NCBI RefSeq assembly: GCF_003665435.1
Contig: NZ_CP023407.1
Span: 62,001-126,000, forward strand
Source: Streptomyces fungicidicus
GTDB lineage: Bacteria; Actinomycetota; Actinomycetes; Streptomycetales; Streptomycetaceae
DNA length: 64,000 nucleotides
Direction: 5' to 3'
Positions 28,001 through 54,800 of the stretch are shown piece by piece; position 1 is the first letter of the stretch, and every line of letters starts with the position of its first letter. Made by a program: the position numbers and the translations under genes. The notes under the pieces were generated by a model. It ran no database searches. It saw nothing but the letters and a program-made list of their open reading frames with translations, and had not been told where the DNA came from.

Positions 28001-31000
28001 CGGTCCGGTCCTCGGCCGCGGTGACGGAAACCTGCGCCTCCGGTGCCACGGAGGACGCCGGCCCCGTGAAGGACGCCACGGCGGTGTCCGAGGCCCTGGT
28101 CCGCTCCGTGTGGTGCCGGCTCAGTGTCTCCCCGTGTTCCGCGATCAGGTGAGCGACCAGCTTCTCCGGGCTGGGGTGGGAGAAGAACACCGAGGGCAGC
28201 ACGTCGATCGCGAGGCTTTCCCCAAGGACCCTGGCCAGCTTTGCCAGGCTGACGGAGTCGAACCCGAGCTCGGAGAAGTTCTCGTCGGCGTGGATGTCCT
28301 CGCGGGGCACCCTCAGCACGTCGACGATCGCCGTGCTGAGGGCCGAGAGCACCAGTGCCTCGGCGTCCATGTCGTCGCCGCCCTCCGTGTTCGTGGTTGC
28401 CGCCGGGCGGCTGACGGGTACGGCAGGGCGGAACTCGTGCCGTGACCCCGTCGGCGCGGGGCCGGCGTCCAACATGTCCCGTACGCGTGCCGGATCGCCG
28501 GCCATGACGATCCGCTGTGTCCCGCCCTCTCCCAGGAGGCGTTCGAAGAGCGTGAGACCCTCGGCTTCCTCCAGCAGACGCAGGCCGCTGGAGGACAGGT
28601 AGAGGTCGACGCCCGCCGTGTCCTCGAAGCCCATGCCGCCGCCGCTCCACAGGGGCCAGTTGACGGCGACCGTCGCGCCGGACGACGCCCCCTGGCGCAC
28701 GCGCTCGTCGCGATGGCGTGCGTAGGACGTCTGGAAACGGTTGGCCACCGAGTAGGCGCAGCCGCCGAAGTCGCCGAGAACGGCCGAGGTCGACGAGAAG
28801 TGGCAGAGGAAGTCGAGAGGTTCCGCGGCGAGTACCTCGTCGAGCACGCGGGTGCCGTCCACCTTGGCGGAGAGCACGTCGCGGAAGGATTCGAGGTCAG
28901 CGGTGAGGAGCGAGCCGCGCTCGGCGACCCCGGCGGCATGGACGACACCGTGGAGCGGGCCGAAACGCTCGCGCGCCGCGGCCACCGCTTCTCCCATGGC
29001 TTGCCGGTCGGACACGTCGGCCTGCCGGTACAGCACCTCGCCGCCGAGCGACTCGATCCGGGCGATGTCGCGCCGTTTGCGGGAGTCGAGGGACGAACGG
29101 CCGGTCAGGACCAGACGTGCCGACCAGTTCCTGGCCAGGTGCTCGGCGAGGAGAAGACCCAGGCCACCGGTGCCCCCGGTGATCAGGTAGGTGCCGCGGG
29201 GTCTGAGGAGGTGCTTCCCGGAGGGGGCCGGACTCGGGAGGACCCGGCTGACGTGACGGGCACCGGCGCGGTACAGGGCGCTGCCGGACGTCGCGGCCGA
29301 GCACTCGGCCCACAGCCGTTCGAACCAGACGCCGCGGGGCGTCCTGCCGGGCAGGTCCTGGTGTTCCTCCAGGATCGCGGCGAACCGTACGGCGGGAAGC
29401 ACCCGGTCGAGGGAGCGTTCGAAGCCGAGCCACGACTCGGCGTACGCCCGCCCGACGCCGTCGTGGAACTCTCCCGCCTGCAGGACGCGCCCCACCGGCA
29501 GCCCCGACGCCGCGATCGCCTGCAGCAGGTGCACGGTGGCGGTGTACGAGCCGGGCTCCGCCGCGTCGTCCAGGGACCACAGGTTCAGGACGGCGTCGAC
29601 GGCGCCGTGCCGCGACCGGATGTCCTCGAGCACCCGCACGAGGTCGTCCGGGTTGCGGTGGTCGGCTTCGTAGGAGTGGTCGGAGACCCGGGTGAATCCC
29701 CGTCCCCGCGTGACGAACAGCAGGACTGCGGCGGGGTCGAGTCCGTGTGCGGTGCGCGCCAGCCCGGCGCGGTCCGCCGGACCGGGGCAGAGACAGACCA
29801 GGGTGCGCGGCGCATCCGCCCGGCGTGCGGCGGGCAGTGCCTCCGGCTCCCAGGACTCGGTGAACAGGAGGGCGGCCGGATTCCGGCCGTCACCGGTCAC
29901 CGCGGGGGTGGGCGGCGCCTCCGTCCCGTGCCGGGCGCGGGCCGCGGCCGAGCGCGTGGTGTCGATCCAGTAGCGGTTCCTGGCGAAGGGGTAGGAGGGC
30001 AGGTCGATGCGGGCCGGGCACCTGCTCCCGTGCAGGGAGTGCCAGTCGACGGTGGCGCCCTGCGCCCAGAGCGCCAGCAGTCCCGCGAGGTCCCGCCGGG
30101 TGAGCGCTTCGGCCACGCCCGTGCCGTCGGCCGACGCGCGTGCCCTACCGCGGACGCACCCTTCGGCGTCCTCGGCGCCGTCGGCGAACTCCCGCAGACG
30201 GGTGGCCAGTTCCGGCATGGCGGTCACGACCGTGCCGAGCCGTTCGCGCATGGCCTCGCGCCCCACCTGGAGGGTGTGCGCGAGCGCGGGCAGGTCACCG
30301 GTCGAGAGGTTCTTCCGCTCGATCCAGTCCGCGAGTTGCGCCGCCTTCTGTCGCAGGCGCTCGGTGGTGCGGGCGGACAGGACGACCGGAACGGGTCCGT
30401 GCGAGGCGGCGGCGGGGTCCGGCAGGTCGTCCGGCTTCGGCCGGTACTCCTCCAGGACCAGGTGCGCGTTGGTGCCGCCCGCCCCGAAGGAGGAGATGCC
30501 GGCGGTCCGCGGGAGCTCGCGCTCCTCTCCGTCGACGGTGACGAGCGGACGTGTCCAGTCGGCGAGTGTCTGCGGGACCGTGAAAGGCGTGCTGCCGAAG
30601 TCGATGTGGGGGTTCAGCCGGGTGGAGTGGAGCGAGGGGGCGATCTTGCCGTGCCGCATCTGGAGCAGCACCTTGGTGAGCCCGGAGATTCCGGCGGCGC
30701 TCTCGGCGTGGCCGATGTTGCTCTTGACCGATCCGATCGCGCAGCGCCGGCCGTCGCGCGCGTGCTCGCCGAAGGCACGGGTGAGTCCGGCGACCTCGAT
30801 GGGGTCGCCGAGTGCGGTTCCGGTGCCGTGCGCCTCGATGTAGCCGACCGTCGCCGGGTCGATCCCGGCCTGTCGCCAGGCGTCGGTGATCACGCGGGCC
30901 TGGGTGGCGGGGCTGGGCACGGAGTAACCGTTCGTCCGTCCGCCGTGGTTGACGGCGACGCCCCGGATGACCCCGTGGATGTGGTCCCCGTCCCGGACCG

Positions 31001-32224
31001 CCCGTTCCAGTGGCTTCAGCAGGACGGCGCCCACGCCTTCACCCGGTACGTATCCGTCGCCCCCCTCACCGAAGCTTTCGCACCGGCCCGTGCTGGAAAC
31101 GAATCGGCTCCGGCCGAGGAGCAGGTACTTGTTGGGGTGCACCGACACGTTGACCCCGCCGGCGATCGCCATGTCGCAGGCACCGGACCGGATGCTCTGA
31201 CACGCCAGGTGGACGGCGGTCAGCGAAGAGGAGCACATGGTGTCGACGCTCAGGCTCGGGCCGTGGAAGTCGAAGCAGTACGAGACGCGGTTGGCGACGG
31301 CCGAGATGTTCCCGGACACGGTCACCGGATTGCCGAGGATCTGCTCCTGGGCTCCGTACAGCTGGTATTCCGCGTACATCACGCCGACGTAGACGCCGAT
31401 GGCGGGCGCACGGCCGGAGTCCACCGGCGCCTTCAGACGGTCCGGGGTGTATCCGGCGTCCTCGACGGTCTCGTGTACGCACTGGAGGAACAGGCGCTCC
31501 TGAGGATCCATCGTCTCGGCCTCGGCGGGCGAGATGTTGAAGAACAGCGGGTCGAACTCGTCGACGCCGTCCACGAATCCGCCCCACCTGCTGTACGTCT
31601 TGCCGGGCGCGTCCGGGTCCGGGTCGAAGTACGCCCGGTGGTCCCACCGGTCGGCCGGTATGTCGGTGACGCAGTCGCGTCCGGCGGCGAGATTCGCCCA
31701 GAACTCGTCCACGGAGCGGGCCTTGGGGTAGCGCCCGGCGAGTCCGATGATCGCGATGTCCAGCCCCTCCCGCCCGGGTTGAGCGGGCCCGGCGCCGGAC
31801 GCCGGGGCTGAGGACGGCTCGGCCTTCCGTGCCGACCACCTCGTCGACGCCAGGGGTTTGCGTCGCAGGGGGCCCGTGGCACGGGCACCGCCACGGGGGG
31901 TGGGCGCATCCGCGGCGGGGGTGCCGGCGGCCGCGTCCGCAGTGCTCTCCCCGAGGAGAGCGGCCACCTCGGAACGCCGGGTGGCGACCAGGTGCCGGGC
32001 CAGTTCGCGGGGCGTGCCGAACTCGAAGAAGAGGGTGGTGGGCAGCGCCCCGAGGGCCGCCTCCATCCGCGCCGTCATCGCCATCGCCATGACCGAGTCG
32101 AGGCCGAAGCTCTCGAAGGCCGCCCGGGCGTCGACGCGGGCGAGGGGGAGCTTGGTGACCTCGGACAGAAGGCGCTCGAGGTACTCGCTCGCCCTCTCCT
32201 CGAGCAGGTCACTGTCGTAGTGCG

Positions 32225-32228
<4 letters not shown>
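23760..32228 (-). CDS. Trans-AT PKS: ACP / KS-KR-ACP / KS-ACP-ACP(beta-branch) / KS
   Basis: 2822 residues. Domains: ACP 8-85 (FGLDSVMAM near 44), completing the upstream degenerate module; KS 157-590 (DTMCSSSL near 331, EAHGTGT near 466); KR 790-1280 with a long N-terminal half (GGTGGLG near 1018, CAYSVANR near 1158); ACP 1285-1365 (LGFDSVSLA); KS 1420-1850 (NTACSSGL near 1582, AHGTGT near 1718); twin beta-branching ACPs 2115-2195 and 2237-2317 (GLDSIIGVEWV near 2155 and 2277); a Glu/Pro-rich linker of about 26 residues near 2350-2375; and KS 2394-2822 (DTACSSSL near 2562, ETHGTGT near 2698). It stops right after the KS core (LEEYRHA). The start is GTG at 32228, overlapping the upstream stop as GTGA; a longer open frame begins inside the upstream gene but has no homology there. 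Confidence 0.93.
23775..23781 (-). promoter_or_regulatory. Ribosome binding site inside the preceding PKS gene
   Basis: On the minus strand this reads GGAGGAG, 7 nt before the ATG at 23767, within codons for the last residues of the upstream PKS. It supports a real translation restart at an 8-nt gene overlap (ATGCGTGA), rather than a sequencing frameshift. Confidence 0.75.
25107..25185 (-). repeat. Glu/Pro-rich linker repeat
   Basis: Short imperfect repeats of a GGTTCC-like unit on the plus strand encode about 26 residues that are nearly all Glu and Pro. They join the second twin ACP to the next KS. A stiff, extended tether is the likely role. Confidence 0.75.
25209..25513 (-). repeat. Direct repeat, downstream copy: second of the twin beta-branching ACPs
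   Basis: This 305-nt stretch matches 25575-25879 with only three mismatches by my base-by-base alignment (25250, 25308, 25335). Two mismatches are silent and one swaps Ala for Thr in the trailing linker. It covers the whole ACP plus part of the Pro-rich linker. The offset is 366 nt, 122 codons. Confidence 0.95.
25265..27965 (-). other. Module J: KS-ACP-ACP, beta-branching site
   Basis: The KS is of the NTACSSGL type with AHGTGT and QVGHTLA intact. There is no reductive domain, so the beta-keto group is left for HMGS. Both ACPs read GLDSIIGVEWV; the Trp after the Ser region is the known mark of carriers recognised by beta-branching enzymes. The two ACPs are nearly identical in DNA. Confidence 0.88.
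25575..25879 (-). repeat. Direct repeat, upstream copy: first of the twin beta-branching ACPs
   Basis: Partner of 25209-25513 with three mismatches in 305 nt. Sequence outside the repeat diverges at once on both sides, which marks the ends of the duplicated or converted tract. Confidence 0.95.
28133..31765 (-). other. Module I: KS-KR-ACP
   Basis: The KS is intact. The KR has the long N-terminal half (LLFTESWEPE), lacks Asp at LDD (HAAGVAERGSLL, predicted A-type) and keeps Tyr as CAYSVANR. KR, ACP and the following KS resemble the KR-ACP of module B and the KS of module C. Expected product: beta-hydroxy intermediate. Confidence 0.85.
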
Positions 32229-45817
<13,589 letters not shown>

Positions 45818-45819
45818 GA

Positions 45820-48800
45820 TCAGCGCCCCTCGTTGTCGGTGTTCGCGCCGGCGCCGTCGAGGACGGACCGCCTGAAGTGCTCGGCGGCGGCTTCGACGCC
45901 GAGCGAGCCGTTCACCACCTCGTCGAGGAGGTCGTCGATCAGCGGATCCGGCGGGCCGTCCTCCGGCTCACCCTCCGGAGCGTCGGGGTGGCCGCCGGGG
46001 GCCCGCCCGTCGAGCGGCCGCTCCGCGATCCAGTACCGCTCCCGGGCGAAGGGATAGGACGGCAGCGGGACGATCCGTGCCGCCCCCGCCGGGAGGAGGG
46101 CGCCCCAGTCCAGCTCGAAGCCGTTCACCCACAGGTCGAGCACCTTGGCGTACGCGCCCTTGGCCAGCCACGTCCCCACGACCGCGCTCATGTCGGCGTC
46201 GGCGGTCAGCGCGGTCAGCGTGCGGTCGGAGCGTGTCACGCGACCGCGGTGCACACCGGTGGCGCCGCCGGGGTCGTCGAGGAAGGCCCGCAGCCGGTCC
46301 CGCAGCTCGGCGAACGAGCCGACGACCGTGGCCAGTCGCTCGCTCATGGCCTCACGTCCGACCTGCAGGGTGTGGGCGACGTCGGCCGGTGTCGCCCCGG
46401 TCCGCTCGGCTTCCGCGAGTGAGTCCAGCAGGGCGCTCGCCTGCTCCCGCAGCCGCTCCTCGTCCTTGGCGGACAGGACGACGACGGCCGGGCCGCCGGG
46501 CCGGCCGGCCGCGGGAGCCGGCCGGTCACGGACGTATTCCTCGATCACCACGTGGGCGTTGGAGCCGCCCGCGCCGAAGGAGGAGACGCCGGCCCGGCGC
46601 GGCACCTCGGTGCCGACACCGTCGACGGTGACGACCGGCCGCTTCCACTCCGCGCCCGCGCGCTGGACGACGAACGGCGTCGCGTCGAAGTCGATGTGCG
46701 GGTTGACTTCGTCGGCGTGCAGGCTGGGGACCAGCTCACCGTGCTGCATCTGCAGGACGGTCTTGAACACGCCGGCGATCCCCGCTGCGGCCTCGGCGTG
46801 CCCGATGTTGCTCTTGACGGAGCCGATCGCGCAGTACCGCACGTCCCGGGTGTCCTGGGAGAACGCCCGGGTCAGGCCGTTGATCTCGACCGGGTCGCCC
46901 AGCACGGTCCCGGTGCCGTGCGCCTCGACGTAGCTGATCGTGCGCGCGTCGATGCCCGCCCGGTCGAGCGCGTCCCGCACGACACGGCCCTGTGCGACCG
47001 GGTTCGGCACGGTGTAACCGTTCGTGGTGCCGCCGTGGTTGATGCTGGTGCCGCGGATGACGGCGTGGATGTGGTCGCCGTCCCGCTCCGCGTCCTCCAG
47101 CCGTTTGAGGACGAGCGCGCCGACGCCCTCGCCGGGGACGAAGCCGTTGCCGCCGGCGCCGAAGCTGCGGCACTCGTCCCCGTCGGCGAGCATCCCCAGA
47201 CCGCACAGACCGACGTAGCTCGACGGATGCAGATAGAGGTTCACACCGCCTGCCACCGCCATGTCGCAGTCACCGTGGAGCAGGTGCTCGCACGCCTCGT
47301 GGAGCGCCGTCATCGACGAGGAGCACATCGTGTCGATCGGCATGCTCGGGCCGTGGAGATCCAGCTTGAACGAGACGCGGTTCGCTGCGGACCCGAAGGA
47401 GGTGTAGGGCCGGGCGGTGTCGCCCCGGCGCCAGCGCTCGGGCCCGTGGAGGTTGTGTCCGGCACGGGTGATCCCCACGAAGACGCCGACGCGGGAGCCG
47501 TGTTGCCGCGCGAGGCGGTCGCGCGTGTAGCCGGCGTTCTCGAACGCCCGCCACGCCTCCTGGAGGAACAGCCGTTCCTGCGGGTCGATCTCCAGGGCGT
47601 CGTTGGGTGTCATCTCGAAGAACAGCGGATCGAAGTCGGCGAATCCCTCGAGGAAGGCGCCCCACTTGCTGTAGCTCCTGCCCTGGGCGACGGCCTCCTC
47701 CTTGTCCGGTTCGTAGAAGCCGTCGAGAGCCCACCGGTCGGCGGGGATCTCGGTGACGGTGTTCCGGCCCTCGCGCAGCACCGTCCAGAAGGCATCGAGC
47801 GTCTCGGCCTGGGGGAAGCGCGCACTCATGCCCACGATCGCGACGCCTCCGGTGTTCCCGGGCCGCGGTGCCGGACGAGCCTCCATACGGCCGGGGCCGG
47901 GCGCCGGAAGCGACCCGGCCGGGGCGAGCGGGTCCGGGGCGGTGGCCCTCGGGCCGGCCGCCTGCACGTCCTGTTCGGCGGCGGGCTCGTGGCCCACTCC
48001 GAGGGCGCGGGCCACGGCCTCGCCCCGTTCGGTGACGAAGTACTCGGTCAGCGCCTCGATGGTGCGGTATTCGAAGAACAGGGTGCTGCTCGTCTCCCCC
48101 AGGTCCTTCTTGAGGCCGGTCAGCAGTTGGAGGATCAGGATGGAGTCGATGCCGTAGGCGGACAGCTGTTCACGGGCGTCGATGGAGCCGGCCGGGATCA
48201 GGAGGGTCCGTGCGACCAGCTCCTTGAGATAGTCGCGCACGGCGTCGGCGAGCACCGTACCGTCCACCCGGGCCGGTGCGGCCGGCCGCACCGGCCGGGA
48301 GCCGGCCGGCGGCGTTTCGGGCAGCGGCTCGGACAGGGGCTCGGCAGCTGGGCGCCGCTGTTGGCCTCCGGGGCGACGGATCACGCCGTCGCTGAAGCCG
48401 ACCACCACTTGCTGGCCGAGCGGGTGCGCGTCCCGCGCGGGGAACCCGACGCCTTCGAAGCCCTCCTGCTCCAGCACCGATTGCCACGTTTCGGGCCGCA
48501 GGCCGGGCCCTCCGGGTTCCCGCAGGTCGGTGTCGTGCGGCCACCAGCCGTCCAGCAGCGCGAACGTCAGCATGCCGAAGACGCTGTAGCCGTTGATCTC
48601 GTTGACGACCAGGGCGCCGCCGGGCCGCAGCAGCCCCTTGCTGTGACGCAGCGACGCGCGGATCTCCTCGGTGGCGTGCAGCACGTTGGTCGCGACGACC
48701 AGGTCGTACGCGCCCTCGTCGAAGCCCTGCTCGGCGGCGGGCCGGCCGGCGTCGAAGATCTCACAGCGCAGATACGGATGGTGCGCGCCGAACTCCCGTT

Positions 48801-51800
48801 GGCCGTGGATGAGGAACGCCTTGGAGAGATCGGTGTAGCAGTACTCGCCGACGTGCTGCCGGTACGGCTCGAGCCGGCGCATGACCGTGGCGGTGGTGCC
48901 CCCCGTTCCGGCACCGATCTCGAGAATCCGCAGCCGGGCTCCGGGATCCCGCGCGAGCCTGCTCTCGGCGAGTGCGACGACACAGTCACCTACGACGTCG
49001 TTGAAGTAGTCGGCGATCATGTTCCGCTTGTAGATGCCCTCGACCAGGTCCAGCGAGGAGCCGGGGAAGATCACGTCGACGGCGGGGACGGCGCCGGTGA
49101 GGATGTCCGGCAGCGCGCGGAGCGTGGTGCCGACCAGGTCGACGGACGCGCGCAGCTCGGGGTCCGCGAGCCACTCGTCCCGGCTGCGTTCCCATGCGGC
49201 GGCGGTGGCGTCCGGGTCGACGGCGTCGGGAACGACGCGGTAGGAACCCCGGGATCCGGTCTCCGTGAGCCAGCCCTGCCGGGCGAACAGCCGCAGGGTC
49301 TCCGTCACCCAGCCCTCGTACTTCCCGAGGACCCCGCCGGCCTGCCGGAGGGAGTCCGCGTCGACGGTGTCCGTGCCGATCCAGCCACGGCCGCGCAGCG
49401 CGCACCACAGCAGCCGCAGCAGCAGCTCGTCCAGCGTCCGCAGCCTGGACTTGGCCCGTGCCTCCACGGTCCGCAGCTGCTCCGCGCGCGAGGGCAGCCT
49501 CGGGACGAGCGGCTCGCTCCGCTGCTCCGGCCCGTCCAGGACGCGGATCGCCTCGCGGTCGGTGTAGCCCTCGAACCGCTCGGGCTCGGCAGTGTTGAGG
49601 TAGGCCACCTGTCCGAGCGGAGCGGCCAGCAGCCGCTCGACGGCGTCCATCGCCAGAGCCGGGTCGATGTCGCCGAGGCCCTCGCGCCGGTAGATGCGCT
49701 CACGGACGTGCTCCGGGACGTCGAGTCCGCTGCCGACGGCGCCCCAGTAGCCCCAGTTGACCACCTTCACGGCGTACCGGCGGGCGACGGACAGCCGGCG
49801 GGCCAGGGCGTCCTCGAAGGCGTTGCCGGCCACGTAACTGCAGTAACCCCTGGTCGGGTTGACCGACGCGATGGAGGAGAAGAAGAGCATGAAGTCGAGT
49901 CCCTCGGCGTCGAAGACCTCGGCCATGCACACACTCGCGTCGATCTTGGCGCTCAGGCCCTGCCGGAACCGCTGCTCGGTCGTGTTGGGCAGGCTCTGGT
50001 CCACCAGGCCGAAGACGGACTGCACCACGCCGTGGACGGTGCCGAAGCGCTCCTGGATCCGGGCGTACGCGCCGCGCAGGGAGTCCATGTCGGCGGCGTC
50101 GGCCCGGACGTACCACGGTGCCCGGCCGAGCGCGGCCAGCCGGTCGATCTCCGCCTGGATGACGGCGTCCTTCTCCCGGCGGCCGATCCACACCACCTGG
50201 GCCCGGTGGCGCCGGATCATGTCCTCGCTCCAGAGTCGGCCGATGCCCCCGGCGCCGCCCAGCACGACGTACACCCCGCCCTCCTTGTACGGGGACCGGG
50301 CCGGTGCCGGCAGCTCCGCCCGGTACAGGCCGCGACGGAACCACCGGCCGTCGCGCAGCGCCCGCACGGTCGTGGCACCGGCCGTGAGCAGGGTGCGGGC
50401 GGGGAGTTCGTCGGACGTGCCCAGGTCGAAGCAGCCCACGCTCCAGTTGGGCAGTTCCTTGGCCATGACCTCGGCCAGGCCGAGCACCGCCGCGTCGGCG
50501 GGCAGCACCGGCTCGCCCGGCCGTACGGGCTGCGTCTGACGCGTCACCACCCTCCACGTCAGTTCCTCGGCGCCGTACCCCAGCTCGAACAGGGCCTTGA
50601 CCAGCCGGAAGAACGCCTCCACTCCGGCGGCCGTGCGCCTCAGCAGCTCACCGGGCCCGGCGGCCGCGTCCGCCGGGGAGAGCCACACGAGGTCGCGGAC
50701 CGCGACACCCCGGAGCTGCTCGATGAGCGATGCCGTGCTCGCCGAGCCGTCGGCGAGGAAGTGTGCGTCGGGGCACACGGCCTTCAGGGCGGCCCGCTCC
50801 GCGGCGTCGCCGCCCACGACGACGATGCCGCTCGGGACGGACCTGCCGGGGACGGGCTCGGGGGCCTGGTCCTCGGCCCAGACCGGCGCCAGTGCCACGT
50901 GGGCCGTGCCGGCCCGTGGTTCCGGCGTGGGGGTGCCGCCGGTGGGCCGCGCGGGCGTGGCACGGTCCTTTGAGGGCAGCCAGTGGCGCTCCCGCTGGAA
51001 CGGGTAGGTCGGCAGGGGGACACGACGGTACGCGCCGCTTTCGAAGAGCCGCTCGTAGTCGAGCGGGCAGCCCTGCAGGTAGAGGGCGGAGAGGGCTTCC
51101 AGGTAGTCCCGGCGGGCCGTCCCGGTCGCGCCCTCGGCGCACCCCCGCAGGCAGCTGTCGCCGTACTGCTCGAGAGCGGGCTGCGGGCTCACCACGGTCT
51201 CCGTGAGGTCCGCGGTGCGTACCGCCGGTTCCCCTCCGTCGGTCAGCCAGCGCCCGAGGAGTGTCGCCAGGTGGGCGGTGTCCCGGGCCACGCACGACAG
51301 TCGGACGGGGCAGTGCCGCCTGCCCCGCACCAGGGTCGAGGCGATGTCGCCCAGGTCGGTGTCCGGGTGGCGGCGCAGGTGCTCCACCAGCCGTTGCGCC
51401 TGCGTCCGTACCTGCTCCGGGGACAGGGCGGACAGCACCACGAGGTGGTCCTGGACGGGCACGGTGTCGCGACGCGGCAGGCCGGGAGCCTCCTCGACCA
51501 CCACATGGGCGTTGGTGCCGCTGAACCCGAAGGAGCTGAGCGCCGCGCGGCGCGGCCGGCCCGGCTGGACCGTCCAGGGGCGGTGCACCGTGTTGACGTA
51601 GAACGGGCTGCCTTCGAAGTCGATGTGGGGGTTGCCCTTGTCGAAGTGGAGGCTGCGCGGCAGCTCACGGTGCCGCAGGGCGAGCAGGATCTTGATGAGC
51701 CCCGCCATCCCCGAGGCCGGAGCGGCATGACCGATGTTCGTCTTGATCGACCCGATGGCGCAGTACTCACGTTCGTCCGTGTAGTGGCGGAAGGCACGGG

Positions 51801-54800
51801 TCAGTGCCTGGAACTCGATCGGGTCGCCGAGCCGGGTGCCGGTGCCGTGCGCCTCGACCAGCTGAATGCCGGCGGGGTCGATGCCGAAGGTGTCGTAGAC
51901 CTGACGCTCCAGCCGCTCCTGCGACTTGGCGCTCGGCGCCGTGATGCCGTTGGACGTCCCGTCCTGGTTGATGCCCGAGCCGCGGACGACGCCGTGGATG
52001 TGGTCGCCGTCCGCGAGGGCGTCCCGCAGCCGCTTGAGCACGACGACGCCGACGCCCTCGCCGGGCACGAAGCCGTCCGCGCCCTCGGCGAAGGTGTGGC
52101 ACTGACCGGTCTCCGAGAGCATCCCGGCCTTGTGGGCGTTCAGGTAGTAGTCGGGCGCGCACTGCACGGAGACCCCGCCGACCAGGGCCGTCTCGACCTC
52201 GCCCGTTCGCAGTGCCTGGCACGCGAGGTGGAGGGCGACGAGGGATCCGGAGCAGGCCGTCTCGACGGCGATGGCGGGGCCCCGCAGATCGAGGAGGTAG
52301 GAGAGGCGTGAGGGGATGATCGCCTCGGCGTTGCCCCACATGGCCTGGGCGGGGGCGTCCTCGCTGGAGCCGGGCAGGTAGTCGCTGACCTGGGTGCCGA
52401 TGTACACCCCGCAGGACCGGCCGCGCAGGGCGTCGCCCGCGTAGCCCGCGTCCTCCAGAGCCTTCCACGCCTCCTCCAGCACGAGCCGCTGCTGGGGGTC
52501 CATGTAGGTGGCCTCGAGACCGGATATCTGGAAGAACAGCGGGTCGAACCGGTCGATGCCGTCCATCAGCGACGCGAAACGCGGGTGGGGCGCGCCCGGC
52601 GCCACGAAGGCCGACATGTCCCAGCGGGAGATCTCGCCGACCAGACTGCGCCCGTCCGCCAGGTGCTGCCACAGCTGATCGGTGTCCTCGGCCGTGCCGA
52701 ACCGCCCGCTCATGCCGATGACGGCGACGGGCTCTCCCGCGGGAGCGGGGGCAGTCGCGGGGACGGCCGGTCGCCGCGTGCCGTTCCCGGTGGGCACCGT
52801 CATCAGGGCGGGCGGGTCCGGCGGTCCGGGAACGGCGGTCGGGGTGGCCTCGGGGACCGGGGCGGTTTCCGGCTGCGGGGCGTTCTCCGGCGTCAGGACG
52901 GCCGGAAGCGGTGACGAGGCGTCGAGGTGGTGCTCCACCACGTAGCGGGCGAGCGCGCGCACCGAGCTGTGATCGAAGAGGTCCGTGACCGAGAGCGAGA
53001 TGCCCAGGTCGGTGCTGAGCTGCTGCGTGAGCTCGACGCCGAGGATGGAGTCCACGCCGTAGTCCGCGAAGGAGTCCTCCTCGGATATCTCCCGGCGGTC
53101 CAGCCCCAGGGACGTCTGGAGCCGCTCGACGATCACGGACCGCACCCGCTCCCGCGTGTCCTCCGCGCTCCGCGGGGCGGGGGCGTGCGCGCCGGCCGGC
53201 TCGCCGGTTGCGGCCACGACGATCTGGTGGCCCGCGTCGTGTACGGCGTCGGCGGGGAAGGACACCGCGGCGAAGCCGGCCTCCCGCAGCACCTGCTGCC
53301 AGGTTTCGGGGGCCAGCCCCGGGCAGCCCGGTATGCGCAGCTCGGTGTCCTCGTAGCGCCACCAGCCGTCGAGCAGCCCGAAGGTCAGGTGCAGGAACGG
53401 GGTGCGCGTGGCCAGCTCGTTGAGGACGAGCGTGCCGTCCGCCCCCAGCAGGGACCGCGCGTGCCGCGCCGCGGCGCGCACGTCGCGGGTCGCGTGCAGG
53501 ACGTTGGTGGCGAGGACGATGTCGTAGCCGCCCTCGTCCAGCCCCTGCTCCGCGGGTGCGCGCTCCGCGTCGAACAGCTCGAACCGCAGGAAGGGGTGGT
53601 CGGCGCCGAACTCCTGCCGTCCGTTGCGCAGGAAGTACTGGGAGACGTCGGTGTAGCAGTACTCCGCCACGCTGTCGCGGTACGGCGCCAGCCGGCGCAG
53701 GACCTTCTCGCTGGTGCCTCCGCTGCCGGAACCGATCTCGAAGATGCGGACGCGGCGGGCGGGGTCGCGGGCGAGCAGGACCTCGACGCGTGCCGCCACC
53801 GACTCCGCCACGAGCTCGTTCAGCGCCGTGGCGCTCTCGCAGTCCCGGTACACGCCTCTCACCAGGCTCATCGACGAGCCGGGGAAGATCACGTCGGTCG
53901 CGCGCCGCCGGCCCGAGAGAACCTCGGGCAGCTCGCGGATCACGGGCTCCAGCAGGTTGACGTAGGGGTTGGTGCCGTCGCTCTCCCGGCACACCGCCTC
54001 CCAGCGCCGCCACACGTCGGCCTCGTCCCGACTCGCCCTGCCGGTGGGGGTGTAGCGCTCGGTGCCCGCTTCGAGGTAGCCGTGCTCGGCCAGGATGCGC
54101 AGGCTCTCGTCCAGCCAGCGGTCGTAGGCGCCGCCCGGGTCCATGGCGGCCCGCAGGTCGGCGACGGCACCGCCGGAGCTGTTCATCCCCAGCGTCCGCA
54201 GCTGCAGCAGGAGCAGTTCGCACAGCAGGGCGTCGTCGAAGCCCCGGGCGCTGCCGGAGTCCGCGAGCACGCGCTGGAGCAGCCGGTCGTCCGGGCCGCC
54301 GGAACCGGTGGGGCCGGTGTCGTCACCGGCCGGCCGCGGGACGACGGTCTTCTCCACGGCGAGCTGGTGGTACGGCCCCGAGAGGAGCAGGTCCAGCGCC
54401 GCCATGCCTTCGGCCGGTTCGATGGAGCCGATGCCGCTCCGCTCCATCCGGCGCTGGTACGCGGACGAGGCGACGACTCCGACGCTGCCCCAGTAACCCC
54501 AGTTCACCACCTTCACGGTGGTGGGGCGGCTCTGCCGCCACAGCCGGGCGAACGCGTCCTTGAAGACGCAGCCGCTCACGTAGTTGCTCTGTCCCGCGGA
54601 GCGGTGGAACGAGTTGGTCGAGGAGAAGAACAGCACGAAGTCCAGCGGCTCGTCCGCGAAGACCTGGGCGATGCGGACGCTGACGTCGACCTTCGCGCGC
54701 ACCGCGGCCCGGAATCGTTCCTCCGGCATCCTGGCCACGCTCTGGTCGAGCAGCGCGAGCGCCGAGTGGACGACGCCGTTGATCTCGGGGAAGCGTTCCC